In this document: in pieces, positions 26,765-34,330 of the stretch
Numbering within the stretch: position 1 is the stretch's first letter
Layout: every line of letters begins with the position of its first letter
Source: Gaiellasilicea sp963784895
GTDB lineage: Bacteria; Actinomycetota; Thermoleophilia; Gaiellales; Gaiellaceae
Direction: 5' to 3'
Length of the DNA stretch: 64,000 nt
NCBI GenBank assembly: GCA_963784895.1
Contig: CAWATM010000006.1
Coordinates: 1 to 64,000, forward strand
Translations under genes and position numbers: made by a program
The notes under the pieces: model-generated
The model's database searches: none
Told to the model about the DNA's origin: nothing
The model's input: only the letters and a program-made list of their open reading frames with translations

Positions 26765-28060
26765 CTAGGAGCGGGCGTTCAGGATCTGCTCGATGCGGTC
26801 ACTCGCCTGACCTGCGAGCGCGTTCGTCTTGCCCGGGTTGCGGAGGATTCCGCTGAGCAGCGTCTGGAGCACGTTCGCGCTCTCGACATTCGCCCAGTTC
26901 GGCGTCGAGGGGACGAACCAGCTCGACGTCGCCGCCTTCGCGAACGGGGCGAGGGTCGGCTTCTTGGCGTGGATCGCCGCGAGCGTGGTCGTGTTCGGGA
27001 TCACGCCGCCCTGGTTCGCCATCCGCGTCATGTTGGCCGTGCTCGTATAGGCGGCGATCCAGTCAGTCGCGAGCGCCTTTTCCTTGCTCGTCACTGGAAT
27101 CCCGAGCGTCGATCCGCCGAGGAAGGTGGGCATGTACTTGCCCGACGTGTGGCTCGGCATCGGATAAGCGCCGATCTTGCCGTCGAGCTTGGGATTGCCG
27201 ACCTTCGGATCGAGGGCATAGCCCCACTCCCAGCCGTTCGCGATGATCGAGCCGACCTTGCCCTTGGCGAAGACGAGCGCCTGTTGCGGCTTGTTCTCGT
27301 CACCCGTCTTGTTGGCGCGGGAGAGGCGGAGCACCATCGTCCGCCACGCGGTCAGGCCCTGAAGGGCTTGGGGCGAGTCGAGCGTGCCGGCCCACTTGCC
27401 GCTGCGGAACCTGGCGATCGCGCCGCCGTAGTCGTAGACGAACGACATCGCGGCATGCCAGTAGCGGCCGGGGTAGTAGACCGCGGAGTACGTCGGATCC
27501 TTCTTGCCGCCGTACTTGGCCATCAGCTTGCTGCCGGCGGCCATGAACTCGGCGAGCGACTTCGGGGTCGACTTGATCCCCGCCGCCTTGTACTGGTCGG
27601 TCCGGTAGATGACGCCGCGGGCGCCGGCGTAGTAGGGGACAGCGAACGTGCGGCCGTTGTAGACGCCGGCCGCGGCAAGCCCGGACAGCCACGTGCGCGA
27701 GTTCGGGAAGCTGGCCTTGTTGAGGGGCGCCAACGCCCCGGCCGCCGAGTACTTCGGCGTGTCGGTGTTGCCGAACTCGATCACGTCGGGCGCGTTCCCG
27801 GCAGCGAGGGTTGCCTCGAACTTGGTCTTGTAGTCACCCCAGCCCTGGTACTGCACCTTGACGTCCACGTCCGGATGCTTTTGCTTGAAGGCGGCGTTTG
27901 CGGCGGCGACGGCCTCCGGCCAGTTGCTCTGCGCATCGCTCATCAACCAGACGGTGATGTCCGTTGCCTGGGTGGCGTCCGGCCTCGCGCCGGTCGCCGA
28001 CGCAGTCGCGAGCGCGAGCAGCGCCACCAGGACTGCTGCTGCTGTGAGCCTTCGTGTCAT
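26765..28060 (-). CDS. Extracellular sugar-binding protein of ABC importer (DasA/NgcE-like)
   Basis: A 431-residue family 1 solute-binding protein. ATG 28060 has a strong AGGAGGGT ribosome binding site and begins a Sec signal peptide (RRLTAAAVLVALLALATASA). The mature part contains ITVWLMSDAQSNWPEAV, APDVIEFGNTD and other SBP_bac_1 blocks. There is no lipobox cysteine, which is unusual for a Gram-positive importer. Two DasR-like sites lie upstream, so it should be induced by amino sugars. The first gene of the importer-nagZ operon. Confidence 0.9.
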   Translation of the reverse strand: MTRRLTAAAVLVALLALATASATGARPDATQATDITVWLMSDAQSNWPEAVAAANAAFKQKHPDVDVKVQYQGWGDYKTKFEATLAAGNAPDVIEFGNTDTPKYSAAGALAPLNKASFPNSRTWLSGLAAAGVYNGRTFAVPYYAGARGVIYRTDQYKAAGIKSTPKSLAEFMAAGSKLMAKYGGKKDPTYSAVYYPGRYWHAAMSFVYDYGGAIARFRSGKWAGTLDSPQALQGLTAWRTMVLRLSRANKTGDENKPQQALVFAKGKVGSIIANGWEWGYALDPKVGNPKLDGKIGAYPMPSHTSGKYMPTFLGGSTLGIPVTSKEKALATDWIAAYTSTANMTRMANQGGVIPNTTTLAAIHAKKPTLAPFAKAATSSWFVPSTPNWANVESANVLQTLLSGILRNPGKTNALAGQASDRIEQILNARS

Positions 28061-28094
28061 TGCGACCCTCCTAGGAGTCGAGCCGGTACGGCGG

Positions 28095-28110
28095 ATTGGT
28101 CTATACCACT
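28095..28110. promoter_or_regulatory. DasR-like operator (dre) upstream of the sugar-binding protein
   Basis: ATTGGTCTATACCACT matches 14 of 16 positions of the Streptomyces dre consensus ACTGGTCTAGACCACT and keeps the GGTCTA.ACC core. It lies 34 nt before the ATG of the substrate-binding protein, where a bound GntR regulator would block transcription. Confidence 0.75.
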
Positions 28111-28205
28111 TGGCTTCACGTGGAGGCTTGCACACCGGACCGCCAAAGTCAAGATCTCGTCTCGATGCCTCAAACAGCCCACTGCAGCGGCAACTGCAAC
28201 GGCGA

Positions 28206-28221
28206 ACTGGTCTTGACCGCT
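28206..28221. promoter_or_regulatory. Second DasR-like operator near the SIS gene stop
   Basis: ACTGGTCTTGACCGCT matches 14 of 16 dre positions. It lies about 145 nt upstream of the importer start and directly after the SIS gene, partly overlapping a 16-bp palindrome CGCTCGCTAGCGAGCG (28218-28233) that spans the SIS stop codon. Confidence 0.6.
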
Positions 28222-28223
28222 CG

Positions 28224-29306
28224 CTAGCGAGCGAGCGTGATCTTGCTCAGGCCGGCCGGGTGGTCCGGATCGAGCCCCTTCGCCTGTGCGAGTGCCCAGG
28301 CGAGCAGCTGCCCTACCGTCACGGTCAGCAGCGGCGTCAGCAGCGGGAGCGGCGGCGCCGGCACCGGCAGCCGGTGGGCGGCACCCTCGATCTCGCCGGA
28401 CGCGGTCCCGCTCGCGATCAGCATCGCGCCGGTCTCCCGCGCCCGTGCCGCAGCCTCCTTGACCGCGGGCAGGCTCTCGTCCGCCGACGCGATCGTCCAG
28501 ACGGGAAAGAGCCCGTCGAGCGCCGCGACCGGCCCGTGCACCAGGTCGGTCGCTGTCAGAGGCTCGGCGGCGACGCGGCAGGTCTCGAGCAGCTTCAGGG
28601 AGATCTCGCGTGCGGTCGCGAACTCCGGCCCGCGCCCGATCACGAACATGCGGCCGACGAAGGCAAGCGAGACGGCGAGCTCCGAGACTCGCCGCTCGAC
28701 CTGCGGCAGCAGCTCGTCGAGAAGGTCGGCCGCGCGGGCGATTCCGTCAGCGACCTCGGCGCCCCGCCCGGCAGCGTGACCGGCGAGCAGTGCCAGCGCG
28801 GCGACCTGCGCGAGGTACGTCTTCGTCGCCGCGATCGCGAACTCCGGGCCTGCGCTGAGCGGCAAGAGCGCGTCGGCCGCCCCCGCGAGCGAGGAGCCTT
28901 CCTCGTTGCTGATCGCGACCGTGTAGGCGCCGCGCCGCCGCGCCCGCTCGACGTACTCGAGCACGTCGGGCGTCTGGCCGGACTGCGAGAGCGCAATGAC
29001 GCAGGAGCCACGCAGGTCGACCTGCGCGCCGTAGTAGACGGAAAGCGAGATCGAGTCGCGCATCGCCGTCCAGCCGGGCAGAAGGCCGAAGGCGTAGACC
29101 CCGTACGAGGCCGCGTTGTCCGAGGAGCCATGGCCGACCATGCGCACCAGCTCGAGCGAGCGCCCGGTGAGCGTGCGGGCGACCGCCGCGTACTCGTCGC
29201 CGTGCTCCAGGAGCCGTCGCAGGGCGGCCGGCTGCTCGTAGATCTCGGACAGCAAGACCGCCCCCGGCCCGTCCGGCGTCGGGCGCGGAACGGGCACCAA
29301 GCTCAT
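28224..29306 (-). CDS. Double-SIS glucosamine-6-phosphate deaminase/isomerase-like protein (NagB-II/AgaS type)
   Basis: A 360-residue protein with two SIS sugar-isomerase domains and no N-terminal glutaminase domain, as in NagB-II-type GlcN-6-P deaminases rather than GlmS. The first domain has VRMVGHGSSDNAASYG and VIALSQSGQTPDVLEY; the second has MFVIGRGPEFATAREISLKLLETC. The C-terminal LSKITLAR resembles the GlmS isomerase tail. It would turn GlcN-6-P, the NagA product, into fructose-6-P and ammonia. It overlaps the gntR stop by 4 nt (ATGA). Exact reaction inferred. Confidence 0.83.
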   Translation of the reverse strand: MSLVPVPRPTPDGPGAVLLSEIYEQPAALRRLLEHGDEYAAVARTLTGRSLELVRMVGHGSSDNAASYGVYAFGLLPGWTAMRDSISLSVYYGAQVDLRGSCVIALSQSGQTPDVLEYVERARRRGAYTVAISNEEGSSLAGAADALLPLSAGPEFAIAATKTYLAQVAALALLAGHAAGRGAEVADGIARAADLLDELLPQVERRVSELAVSLAFVGRMFVIGRGPEFATAREISLKLLETCRVAAEPLTATDLVHGPVAALDGLFPVWTIASADESLPAVKEAAARARETGAMLIASGTASGEIEGAAHRLPVPAPPLPLLTPLLTVTVGQLLAWALAQAKGLDPDHPAGLSKITLAR

Positions 29307-30070
29307 CGGCTCTGCTCGCGTGGCACGAAGACCGGCGCCACGAGAGCGCGGTCGCGGCGGTTCAGCTCGGTCACGAGCCGGTAGCGGTCGCCGCGGTAGA
29401 TCGAGCGGACGAACTCGACGATCTCGCCGCTCTCAGAGCGTGTGGTGCGCTCGAACTGGAACGCGGGCGAGTGCAACGGGACGCCGAGCAGCTTCGACTC
29501 CTCCTCGTTCGTCACCGTCGGCTCGATCGTCTGGATCCCGCCGACGATCTCGATCCCGTAGCGCTCCGTCAGCAGGTCGTAGAACGAGGTCCGGTCGAAA
29601 TCCTCGGCAGTGAGGCCGGGGACGAGCGGCTCGGGGACGTGCAGGGTCTCGATCGCCATCGTCTCCTCGTCGGCCAGACGCAGGCGCTTGGCGATCACAA
29701 TCCGCTCGGAGGGGGAGACGTGGAGGCACCGGCCGAGATAGGCGCCGGCGTGCGTCACCTCGAGCGAGAGCGTCCGGCTGCCCGGACGCAGCCCGCGGCG
29801 CCGCATCTCCTCGCTGAACGACGACATCGTCAGCTCCTGCGCGATCTTCGGCTCGCTGACGTAGGTGCCGCTGCCACGCCGGCGGACGAGGTACCCCTCG
29901 CGGGCGAGCTCGTCGATCGCTGCCCGCACGGTCAACCGCGAGACGCCGAAGTCCTGGCTCAGCTGCCGTTCGGACGGGATCGCCTCGCCGACGCCGACCT
30001 GCTCGATCAGGTCGAAGACCTGGTCACGCGTCCGGCTTTGCTTCGTGGTCCGCTGAGAGGTCGCCGCCAC
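29303..30070 (-). CDS. GntR/HutC-family regulator with UTRA domain (DasR/NagR-like)
   Basis: A 255-residue repressor. The N-terminal winged helix reads IPSERQLSQDFGVSRLTVRAAIDEL and GYLVRRRGSGTYV. The C-terminal UTRA domain (about 85-240) would bind an amino-sugar phosphate such as GlcN-6-P or GlcNAc-6-P. It is transcribed divergently from murQ, with a dre-like palindrome between, and in an operon with the SIS deaminase. It most likely controls itself, murQ-nagA and the importer. GTG 30070 is preceded by a -10-like box at 9 nt. Confidence 0.88.
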   Translation of the reverse strand: MAATSQRTTKQSRTRDQVFDLIEQVGVGEAIPSERQLSQDFGVSRLTVRAAIDELAREGYLVRRRGSGTYVSEPKIAQELTMSSFSEEMRRRGLRPGSRTLSLEVTHAGAYLGRCLHVSPSERIVIAKRLRLADEETMAIETLHVPEPLVPGLTAEDFDRTSFYDLLTERYGIEIVGGIQTIEPTVTNEEESKLLGVPLHSPAFQFERTTRSESGEIVEFVRSIYRGDRYRLVTELNRRDRALVAPVFVPREQSR

Positions 30071-30079
30071 TGTGAGCGC

Positions 30080-30085
30080 ATCCTA
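30080..30085 (-). promoter_or_regulatory. -10-like box of the gntR gene
   Basis: TAGGAT on the minus strand ends 9 nt before GTG 30070. The dre-like palindrome at 30101-30116 lies immediately upstream, where a -35 element would fall, consistent with autorepression. Confidence 0.45.
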
Positions 30086-30100
30086 GTCCGCTCGATGCGA

Positions 30101-30116
30101 ATTGGTCAATACCAAT
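30101..30116. promoter_or_regulatory. DasR-like operator in the divergent gntR-murQ promoter
   Basis: ATTGGTCAATACCAAT has perfect 6-bp inverted arms (ATTGGT/ACCAAT) and the dre half-site GGTC. It lies between gntR and murQ, 15 nt from the gntR -10-like box and 24 nt before that of murQ, so one bound dimer could repress both. Confidence 0.75.
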
Positions 30117-30140
30117 CTTGTGTGCAGGGGCGGCCGGTAC

Positions 30141-30146
30141 TACACT
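30141..30146 (+). promoter_or_regulatory. -10-like box of murQ
   Basis: TACACT lies 8 nt before ATG 30155 without a Shine-Dalgarno sequence, fitting a leaderless transcript controlled by the operator at 30101-30116. Confidence 0.45.
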
Positions 30147-30154
30147 CCGCAGGC

Positions 30155-31028
30155 ATGAGTCGCGGCCAACCCGTCACCGAGGAGCGCTCCAGCGGGCACG
30201 CGGACATCGACCTCCGCTCGACGCTCGAACTCGTGGAGTTGATCAACGACGAGGATGCGCGCGTCGCTCCCGCGGTGCGGGAATCAGCGACCGAGCTGGC
30301 CGCCGCAATCGAGGCGATCGTCGAGCGGCTCCGGGACGGCGGCCGGCTCGTCTACGTCGGCGCCGGCACCTCCGGCAGGCTGGCGCTCGCCGACGCCGCC
30401 GAGTGCGTCCCCACCTTCGGTCTCGCCCCCGGCCGCGTGCTCGCACTCGTCGTCACGGAAGAGGCTCACGAGGACGACGAGACTGCCGGCGCCGCCGCCG
30501 TCGCCGCCGCGCGGCGTCGGGCCGGCGGACGCCGTCGTCGCGGTGTCGGCAAGCGGCCGCACGCCCTTCGTCGTCGGCGCCCTCCGCGCCGCTCGTGACA
30601 CGGGTGCACTCACCGTCGCCGTCGTGTGCGTCGACGACGCTCCGCTCGCCGAGCTCGCTCTGTACGTCGTCGTTGTCATCGTCGGCCCCGAGGTGATCGC
30701 AGGCTCGACACGGCTGAAGGCGGGCACCGCACAGAAGCTCGTCCTGAACACGATCTCCACCGTCTCGATGATCCGGCTCGGCCGCACGTACGGGAACCTG
30801 ATGGTCGAAGTCGTCGCCTCGAACGAGAAGCTTCGCGCCCGTGCGCGCCGGACGGTCGAGCTCGCGACCGAGGTCTCCGATGCCGACGTCGACGGCGCGC
30901 TCGCGGCGGCGGGCGGCGATGCCAAGGTCGCGATCGTCTCGCTGCTGACCGGCCTCGACGCAGCTGCGGCGCGCGAACGGCTCGGCGCTGCGGGCGGCGC
31001 AGTCCGCGGCGCGGTGGAAGACGCATGA
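30155..31028 (+). CDS. murQ: N-acetylmuramic acid 6-phosphate etherase, one frameshift
   Basis: MurQ cleaves the lactyl ether of MurNAc-6-P to give GlcNAc-6-P and D-lactate in cell-wall recycling. N-terminal blocks are DLRSTLELVELINDEDARV and LVYVGAGTSGRLALADAAEC. A CG dinucleotide is lost near 30515 in a GCGCGG run, after which the second frame reads ADAVVAVSASGRTPFV, VIAGSTRLKAGTAQKLVLN and SMIRLGRTYGNLMV. The loop between the phosphate site and EDDETAG is about a dozen residues shorter than usual. The stop overlaps nagA (ATGA). Repaired, it is about 291 residues. Confidence 0.85.
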
Positions 31029-32119
31029 GACTCGGGGTCAGCGCTGCTGTGGTCGACGGCGTGCTGCTGCAGGGGGACGTGGAGGTCGCGGACGGCCGCA
31101 TCGCCGCCGTCGGCGTCGAGGGAGGCGGCGGCAGCGGGATCGCAATCCCAGGGCTCGTCGACCTCCAGGTGAACGGCTTCGGCGGCGTCGACTTCGCGTC
31201 GGCGGACATCGCCGGCTACAGACGCGCGGGCGAGGCGTTGCTCGAGTCGGGCGTGACCGCGTTCCAGCCGACGCTGATCACCGCGCCGGAGGAGGAGCTC
31301 GTCGCCGCGCTGACGGAGCTGCCGCGCGAGCCGATCGGGCCTCGGGTGATCGGGGCGCATCTGGAGGGGCCGTTCCTCTCACCGCTGCGCCTGGGCGCGC
31401 ATCCGCTCACCGCCCGGCGCGACCCCGACCCGGCGCTGCTCGGACGCCTGCTCGACACCGGCCGGGTCTCGGAGATGACGCTGGCGCCGGAGCTCGACGG
31501 CGCGCTCGAGCTGATCGACCTCCTCGGCGCGCGCGGCGTCGTCGCATCGTGCGGCCACTCCGACGCGACCGCCGAACAAGCCGGCCGCGCCTTCGACCGC
31601 GGCGCCGCGACGGTCACCCACCTCTTCAACGCGATGCGACCGCTCGGCCACCGCGACCCCGGCATCGCCGGCGCGGCGCTCGCGCGCGACGACGTGATCG
31701 TGCAGGTGATCCTCGACGGGAACCATCTGGCCGAGGAGACGGCACGCGTCGTCTGGCGGGCCGCTGCCGGCCGGATCGCACTCGTCTCCGATGCGATCGC
31801 GGCCGCGGGCGTGGGCGACGGCTCCTATCGCCTGGGCAACGTCGACGTCGAGGTGCGCGACGGCGTCGCGCGTCGCGGAGACGGCGTCCTGGCGGGCAGC
31901 TCGCTCACCCTGATCGACGCCGTCAGGCGCCTACACGCGCTCGGCGTCCCGCTCGCGGAGGCGATCGGCGCCGCTACCACGGTGCCGGCCGCCGTCGTTC
32001 GCCGCCCCGACCTCGGCAGCCTCAAGCCGGGCGCCGCGGCGGACGTCGTCGTGCTCGACGATGCGCTCGAGATCCGCACCGTCGTCGTCGGCGGGCAGAG
32101 CCTGGTGGTGGCGGCGTAG
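31025..32119 (+). CDS. nagA: N-acetylglucosamine-6-phosphate deacetylase
   Basis: A 364-residue amidohydrolase that converts GlcNAc-6-P to GlcN-6-P and acetate. Metal and substrate blocks are present in order: PGLVDLQVNGFGGVDF, GAHLEGPFLS, SCGHSDAT, VTHLFNAM, LDGNH and the catalytic Asp in LVSDAIAAAG. ATG 31025 overlaps the murQ stop. Its product feeds the SIS deaminase across the divergent promoter. A strong terminator follows 16 nt after the stop. Confidence 0.92.
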   Translation: MRLGVSAAVVDGVLLQGDVEVADGRIAAVGVEGGGGSGIAIPGLVDLQVNGFGGVDFASADIAGYRRAGEALLESGVTAFQPTLITAPEEELVAALTELPREPIGPRVIGAHLEGPFLSPLRLGAHPLTARRDPDPALLGRLLDTGRVSEMTLAPELDGALELIDLLGARGVVASCGHSDATAEQAGRAFDRGAATVTHLFNAMRPLGHRDPGIAGAALARDDVIVQVILDGNHLAEETARVVWRAAAGRIALVSDAIAAAGVGDGSYRLGNVDVEVRDGVARRGDGVLAGSSLTLIDAVRRLHALGVPLAEAIGAATTVPAAVVRRPDLGSLKPGAAADVVVLDDALEIRTVVVGGQSLVVAA

Positions 32120-32135
32120 GGCGGGCGGTGACGCA

Positions 32136-32169
32136 ACGCGGGCGGAGCGCCGCAACGCTCCGCCCGCGT
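32136..32169. terminator. Bidirectional hairpin terminator
   Basis: Perfect 14-bp stem: ACGCGGGCGGAGCG (32136-32149) pairs with CGCTCCGCCCGCGT (32156-32169) around a 6-nt loop. It separates the convergent nagA and the cysteine-repeat gene. No U-tract follows on either strand, as is common in high-GC genomes. Confidence 0.7.
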
Positions 32170-32178
32170 CCTCTCGGG

Positions 32179-32721
32179 CTAGCTCTTCGCCGCGGCGAGC
32201 TTCGACACGCACTTGCCGAACGCGTTCGACTTGTCCGCGTTCGTGCCGTACTTGCCCGCGAAGGCAGACGCGCCCATCGTCTTGCGCTCGGCCTTGCACG
32301 AGCGGGCCGCGTTGACGACCGCCTGCTTGTCCTCTGCGGACGCGGCTGCGCGCTTGGACGCGACGCACTTGTTCAAGGCGTTGACGCCGTTCTTGCCGGT
32401 GCCGTAGAACTGCGCGAACGTCTTGCCGCCGTGCGCGGCGGCGAAGGTCGTGTCGGCCTGCTCGGCCTTGCACGCGGCAGCCGACTCGAGCCGGTTCTGC
32501 TGCTCCGCCTGCGTCCACTTCGAGACGCACTTGCCCATTGCGTTCGACTTGTCGGCGTTGGTGCCGTAGGTCGACTTGAAGGTCGCCTCGCCGAGCGACG
32601 CTTTCAGCGCCTGACAGGCGCGGGCGCCGTTCAGCTTGTCCGAGGGCGACGCGTCGGCAAACGCGGTGACGGGAATGATGGCCGCGACTGCGAGTGCGGC
32701 CACGAAAGCCTTGAGCTTCAT
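32179..32721 (-). CDS. Secreted triple-repeat cysteine protein, unrecognised
   Basis: A 180-residue protein with a Sec signal peptide (KLKAFVAALAVAAIIPVTAFA) and three internal repeats of about 40 residues. Each repeat has one Cys near the start and one near the end: Cys36/65, 84/119 and 142/171. Repeats 1 and 3 are close (GTNADKSNAMGKCVSK and GTNADKSNAFGKCVSK); repeat 2 reads GTGKNGVNALNKCVASK. Six cysteines in three equal pairs suggest one disulfide per repeat. It is Lys- and Ala-rich and basic, with no lipobox or anchor, so it should be released. GGAGGACTG precedes the ATG. Function unknown. Confidence 0.75.
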   Translation of the reverse strand: MKLKAFVAALAVAAIIPVTAFADASPSDKLNGARACQALKASLGEATFKSTYGTNADKSNAMGKCVSKWTQAEQQNRLESAAACKAEQADTTFAAAHGGKTFAQFYGTGKNGVNALNKCVASKRAAASAEDKQAVVNAARSCKAERKTMGASAFAGKYGTNADKSNAFGKCVSKLAAAKS

Positions 32722-32828
32722 GCTTCAGTCCTCCTGAGCGTCGATCGGGTTGTCGACTCAGAAGACGCGAAGAGTGGAAGCAACTGGCGTGGAGACGGTA
32801 AGGATCCTGTTAGGGCGGCGAAGATCCC

Positions 32829-33599
32829 TCAAACGAGGCGCTTCTCGAGGTACGCGGCCAGGCGCGTCAGCGGGAACGAGATCAGGAAGAAGAGGATCAT
32901 CACGCCGGCGAAGATCTCGAAGGCGTGGATCTCGCCGATGCCGGCGGGCGGGAAGAAGGTCAGCCGCTCGGTCTGCGACTTCGCCGCCTGCAGGATCTCG
33001 ACGCCGCCGATTGCCTGCGCCAGGGTCGAGTTCTGGATGATGTTCACGAGCAAGCCGACGAGCGGCGGCAGCAGGCGGCGCAGCGCCTGCGGCAGGATCA
33101 CGAAGCCGTGACGTCCCACCCACCCGAAGCCGAGCGCCGACGCGGCCTCGTGCTGCTCGCGAGGAATCGACTGCACGGCACCGCGCGTCGCCTCGGCGAC
33201 CTGCGCGCTTCCCCAGAGGATGAGCGCGATCGAGGTCGCAGCGAGGGGGTCGAACTTGAGCGTCTGGGAGATCGACGGCAGCCCGAAGTAGACGATGAAG
33301 ACGGTGACGAGGATCGGCAGGCCGCGAAAGACCTCGACGTACCCGCGGATGACCAGGCGCGACGGCGCGAACCGGATCGTCAGCAGCGTTCCCAGCACGA
33401 CCCCGATCAGGCAGCTCCCGACGACGGCAATCGCGGACACGCGGAGGGTCGCGGGCAGGCCGACCGTGAGGATGTAGCGCGCGACCGGCTCGGCCCAGGA
33501 TGGCCAATCGACCACGTAGGCAACAAGGACGTAGAGCGCGGCGACCCCCACCGCCGTGAGCCCGAGCCAGAGGAAGAGGCGGCGTCGAGCCCTCGTCAT
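32829..33599 (-). CDS. Polar amino acid ABC transporter permease
   Basis: A 256-residue His/Glu/Gln-family permease with five or more helices. The EAA loop is EQHEAASALGFGWVGRHGFVILPQALRRLLPP, shortened here to its core HEAASALGFGWVGRHGFV. It pairs with the adjacent permease, whose stop shares one base with this start (TGATG). It is the last gene of the ATPase-SBP-permease-permease operon. Confidence 0.88.
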   Translation of the reverse strand: MTRARRRLFLWLGLTAVGVAALYVLVAYVVDWPSWAEPVARYILTVGLPATLRVSAIAVVGSCLIGVVLGTLLTIRFAPSRLVIRGYVEVFRGLPILVTVFIVYFGLPSISQTLKFDPLAATSIALILWGSAQVAEATRGAVQSIPREQHEAASALGFGWVGRHGFVILPQALRRLLPPLVGLLVNIIQNSTLAQAIGGVEILQAAKSQTERLTFFPPAGIGEIHAFEIFAGVMILFFLISFPLTRLAAYLEKRLV

Positions 33600-34276
33600 C
33601 AGCGGCCCTCCGGCAGCGCCAGCTTCGTCTCAAGCTTTCGGATCCCCGCGGAAAGGGTCCAGACGAGCGTCAGGTAGACGACGCCGAGCACCGTCAGCGC
33701 CTCGAGCGTCTCCAGGGTCAAGTTGGCGATGTTGATCGCCGTCGTCGTCAGCTCCGCATACCCGATCACGTACATCAGCGAGGTGTTCTTCAGCACCGAG
33801 ATGTACGTGTTGATCGACGACGGGAGTGAGATGCGGCCGCCGATCGGCAGGGTGACGTTGAAGAAGGTGCCGCGGGGGCCGAAGCCGAGCGCGTAGCCGG
33901 CCTCGCGGTAGCGGTACGGCACCGCCTCGAAGCCGGCCCGGAAGTTCTCGCTGTTGAACGCGCCGCCCCAGATCATCACCGAGACCCAGGCGACCGTGAA
34001 CTGGTTGAGCAGGATCCCGAACTGCGGCAGGGCGTAGAAGATCATGAAGATCTGCACGAGGATCGGCGTGTTCCGGATGATCTCGACGTAGACGGCCGTG
34101 AACTGGCTGACCACCGGGACGCGGTGCGCCCGCGCCGCGCCGAGCACGACGCCGATCAGGAAGGCGCCGACGATCGCGATCGCAGAGACCTTCAGCGTGT
34201 TGAGCAGCCCGTCGAGCAGCTCCCGCCAGTTCTCGGACACGAAGGCCCAGAGGTCGTACGTGACCGCAAGCAGCAT
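33599..34276 (-). CDS. Polar amino acid ABC transporter permease
   Basis: A 225-residue permease of the same family, with EIIRNTPILVQIFMIFYALP and the EAA loop YREAGYALGFGPRGTFFNVTLP. It is separated from the upstream substrate-binding gene by 54 nt that contain a strong hairpin. The two permeases should form a heterodimeric channel driven by the ATPase at 35245-36087. Confidence 0.88.
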   Translation of the reverse strand: MLLAVTYDLWAFVSENWRELLDGLLNTLKVSAIAIVGAFLIGVVLGAARAHRVPVVSQFTAVYVEIIRNTPILVQIFMIFYALPQFGILLNQFTVAWVSVMIWGGAFNSENFRAGFEAVPYRYREAGYALGFGPRGTFFNVTLPIGGRISLPSSINTYISVLKNTSLMYVIGYAELTTTAINIANLTLETLEALTVLGVVYLTLVWTLSAGIRKLETKLALPEGR

Positions 34277-34285
34277 CAGAGGTTC

Positions 34286-34317
34286 GGGGAGCGGCGGCCG
34301 AAGCGCCGCCGCTCCCC
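34286..34317 (-). terminator. Intercistronic hairpin in the amino-acid ABC operon
   Basis: Perfect 13-bp stem GGGGAGCGGCGGC/GCCGCCGCTCCCC with a 6-nt loop, located between the substrate-binding gene and the first permease gene. It may act as a partial terminator or as a 3' stabiliser that raises binding-protein levels over the membrane subunits. Confidence 0.6.
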
Positions 34318-34330
34318 AGCTAGGTCATGC

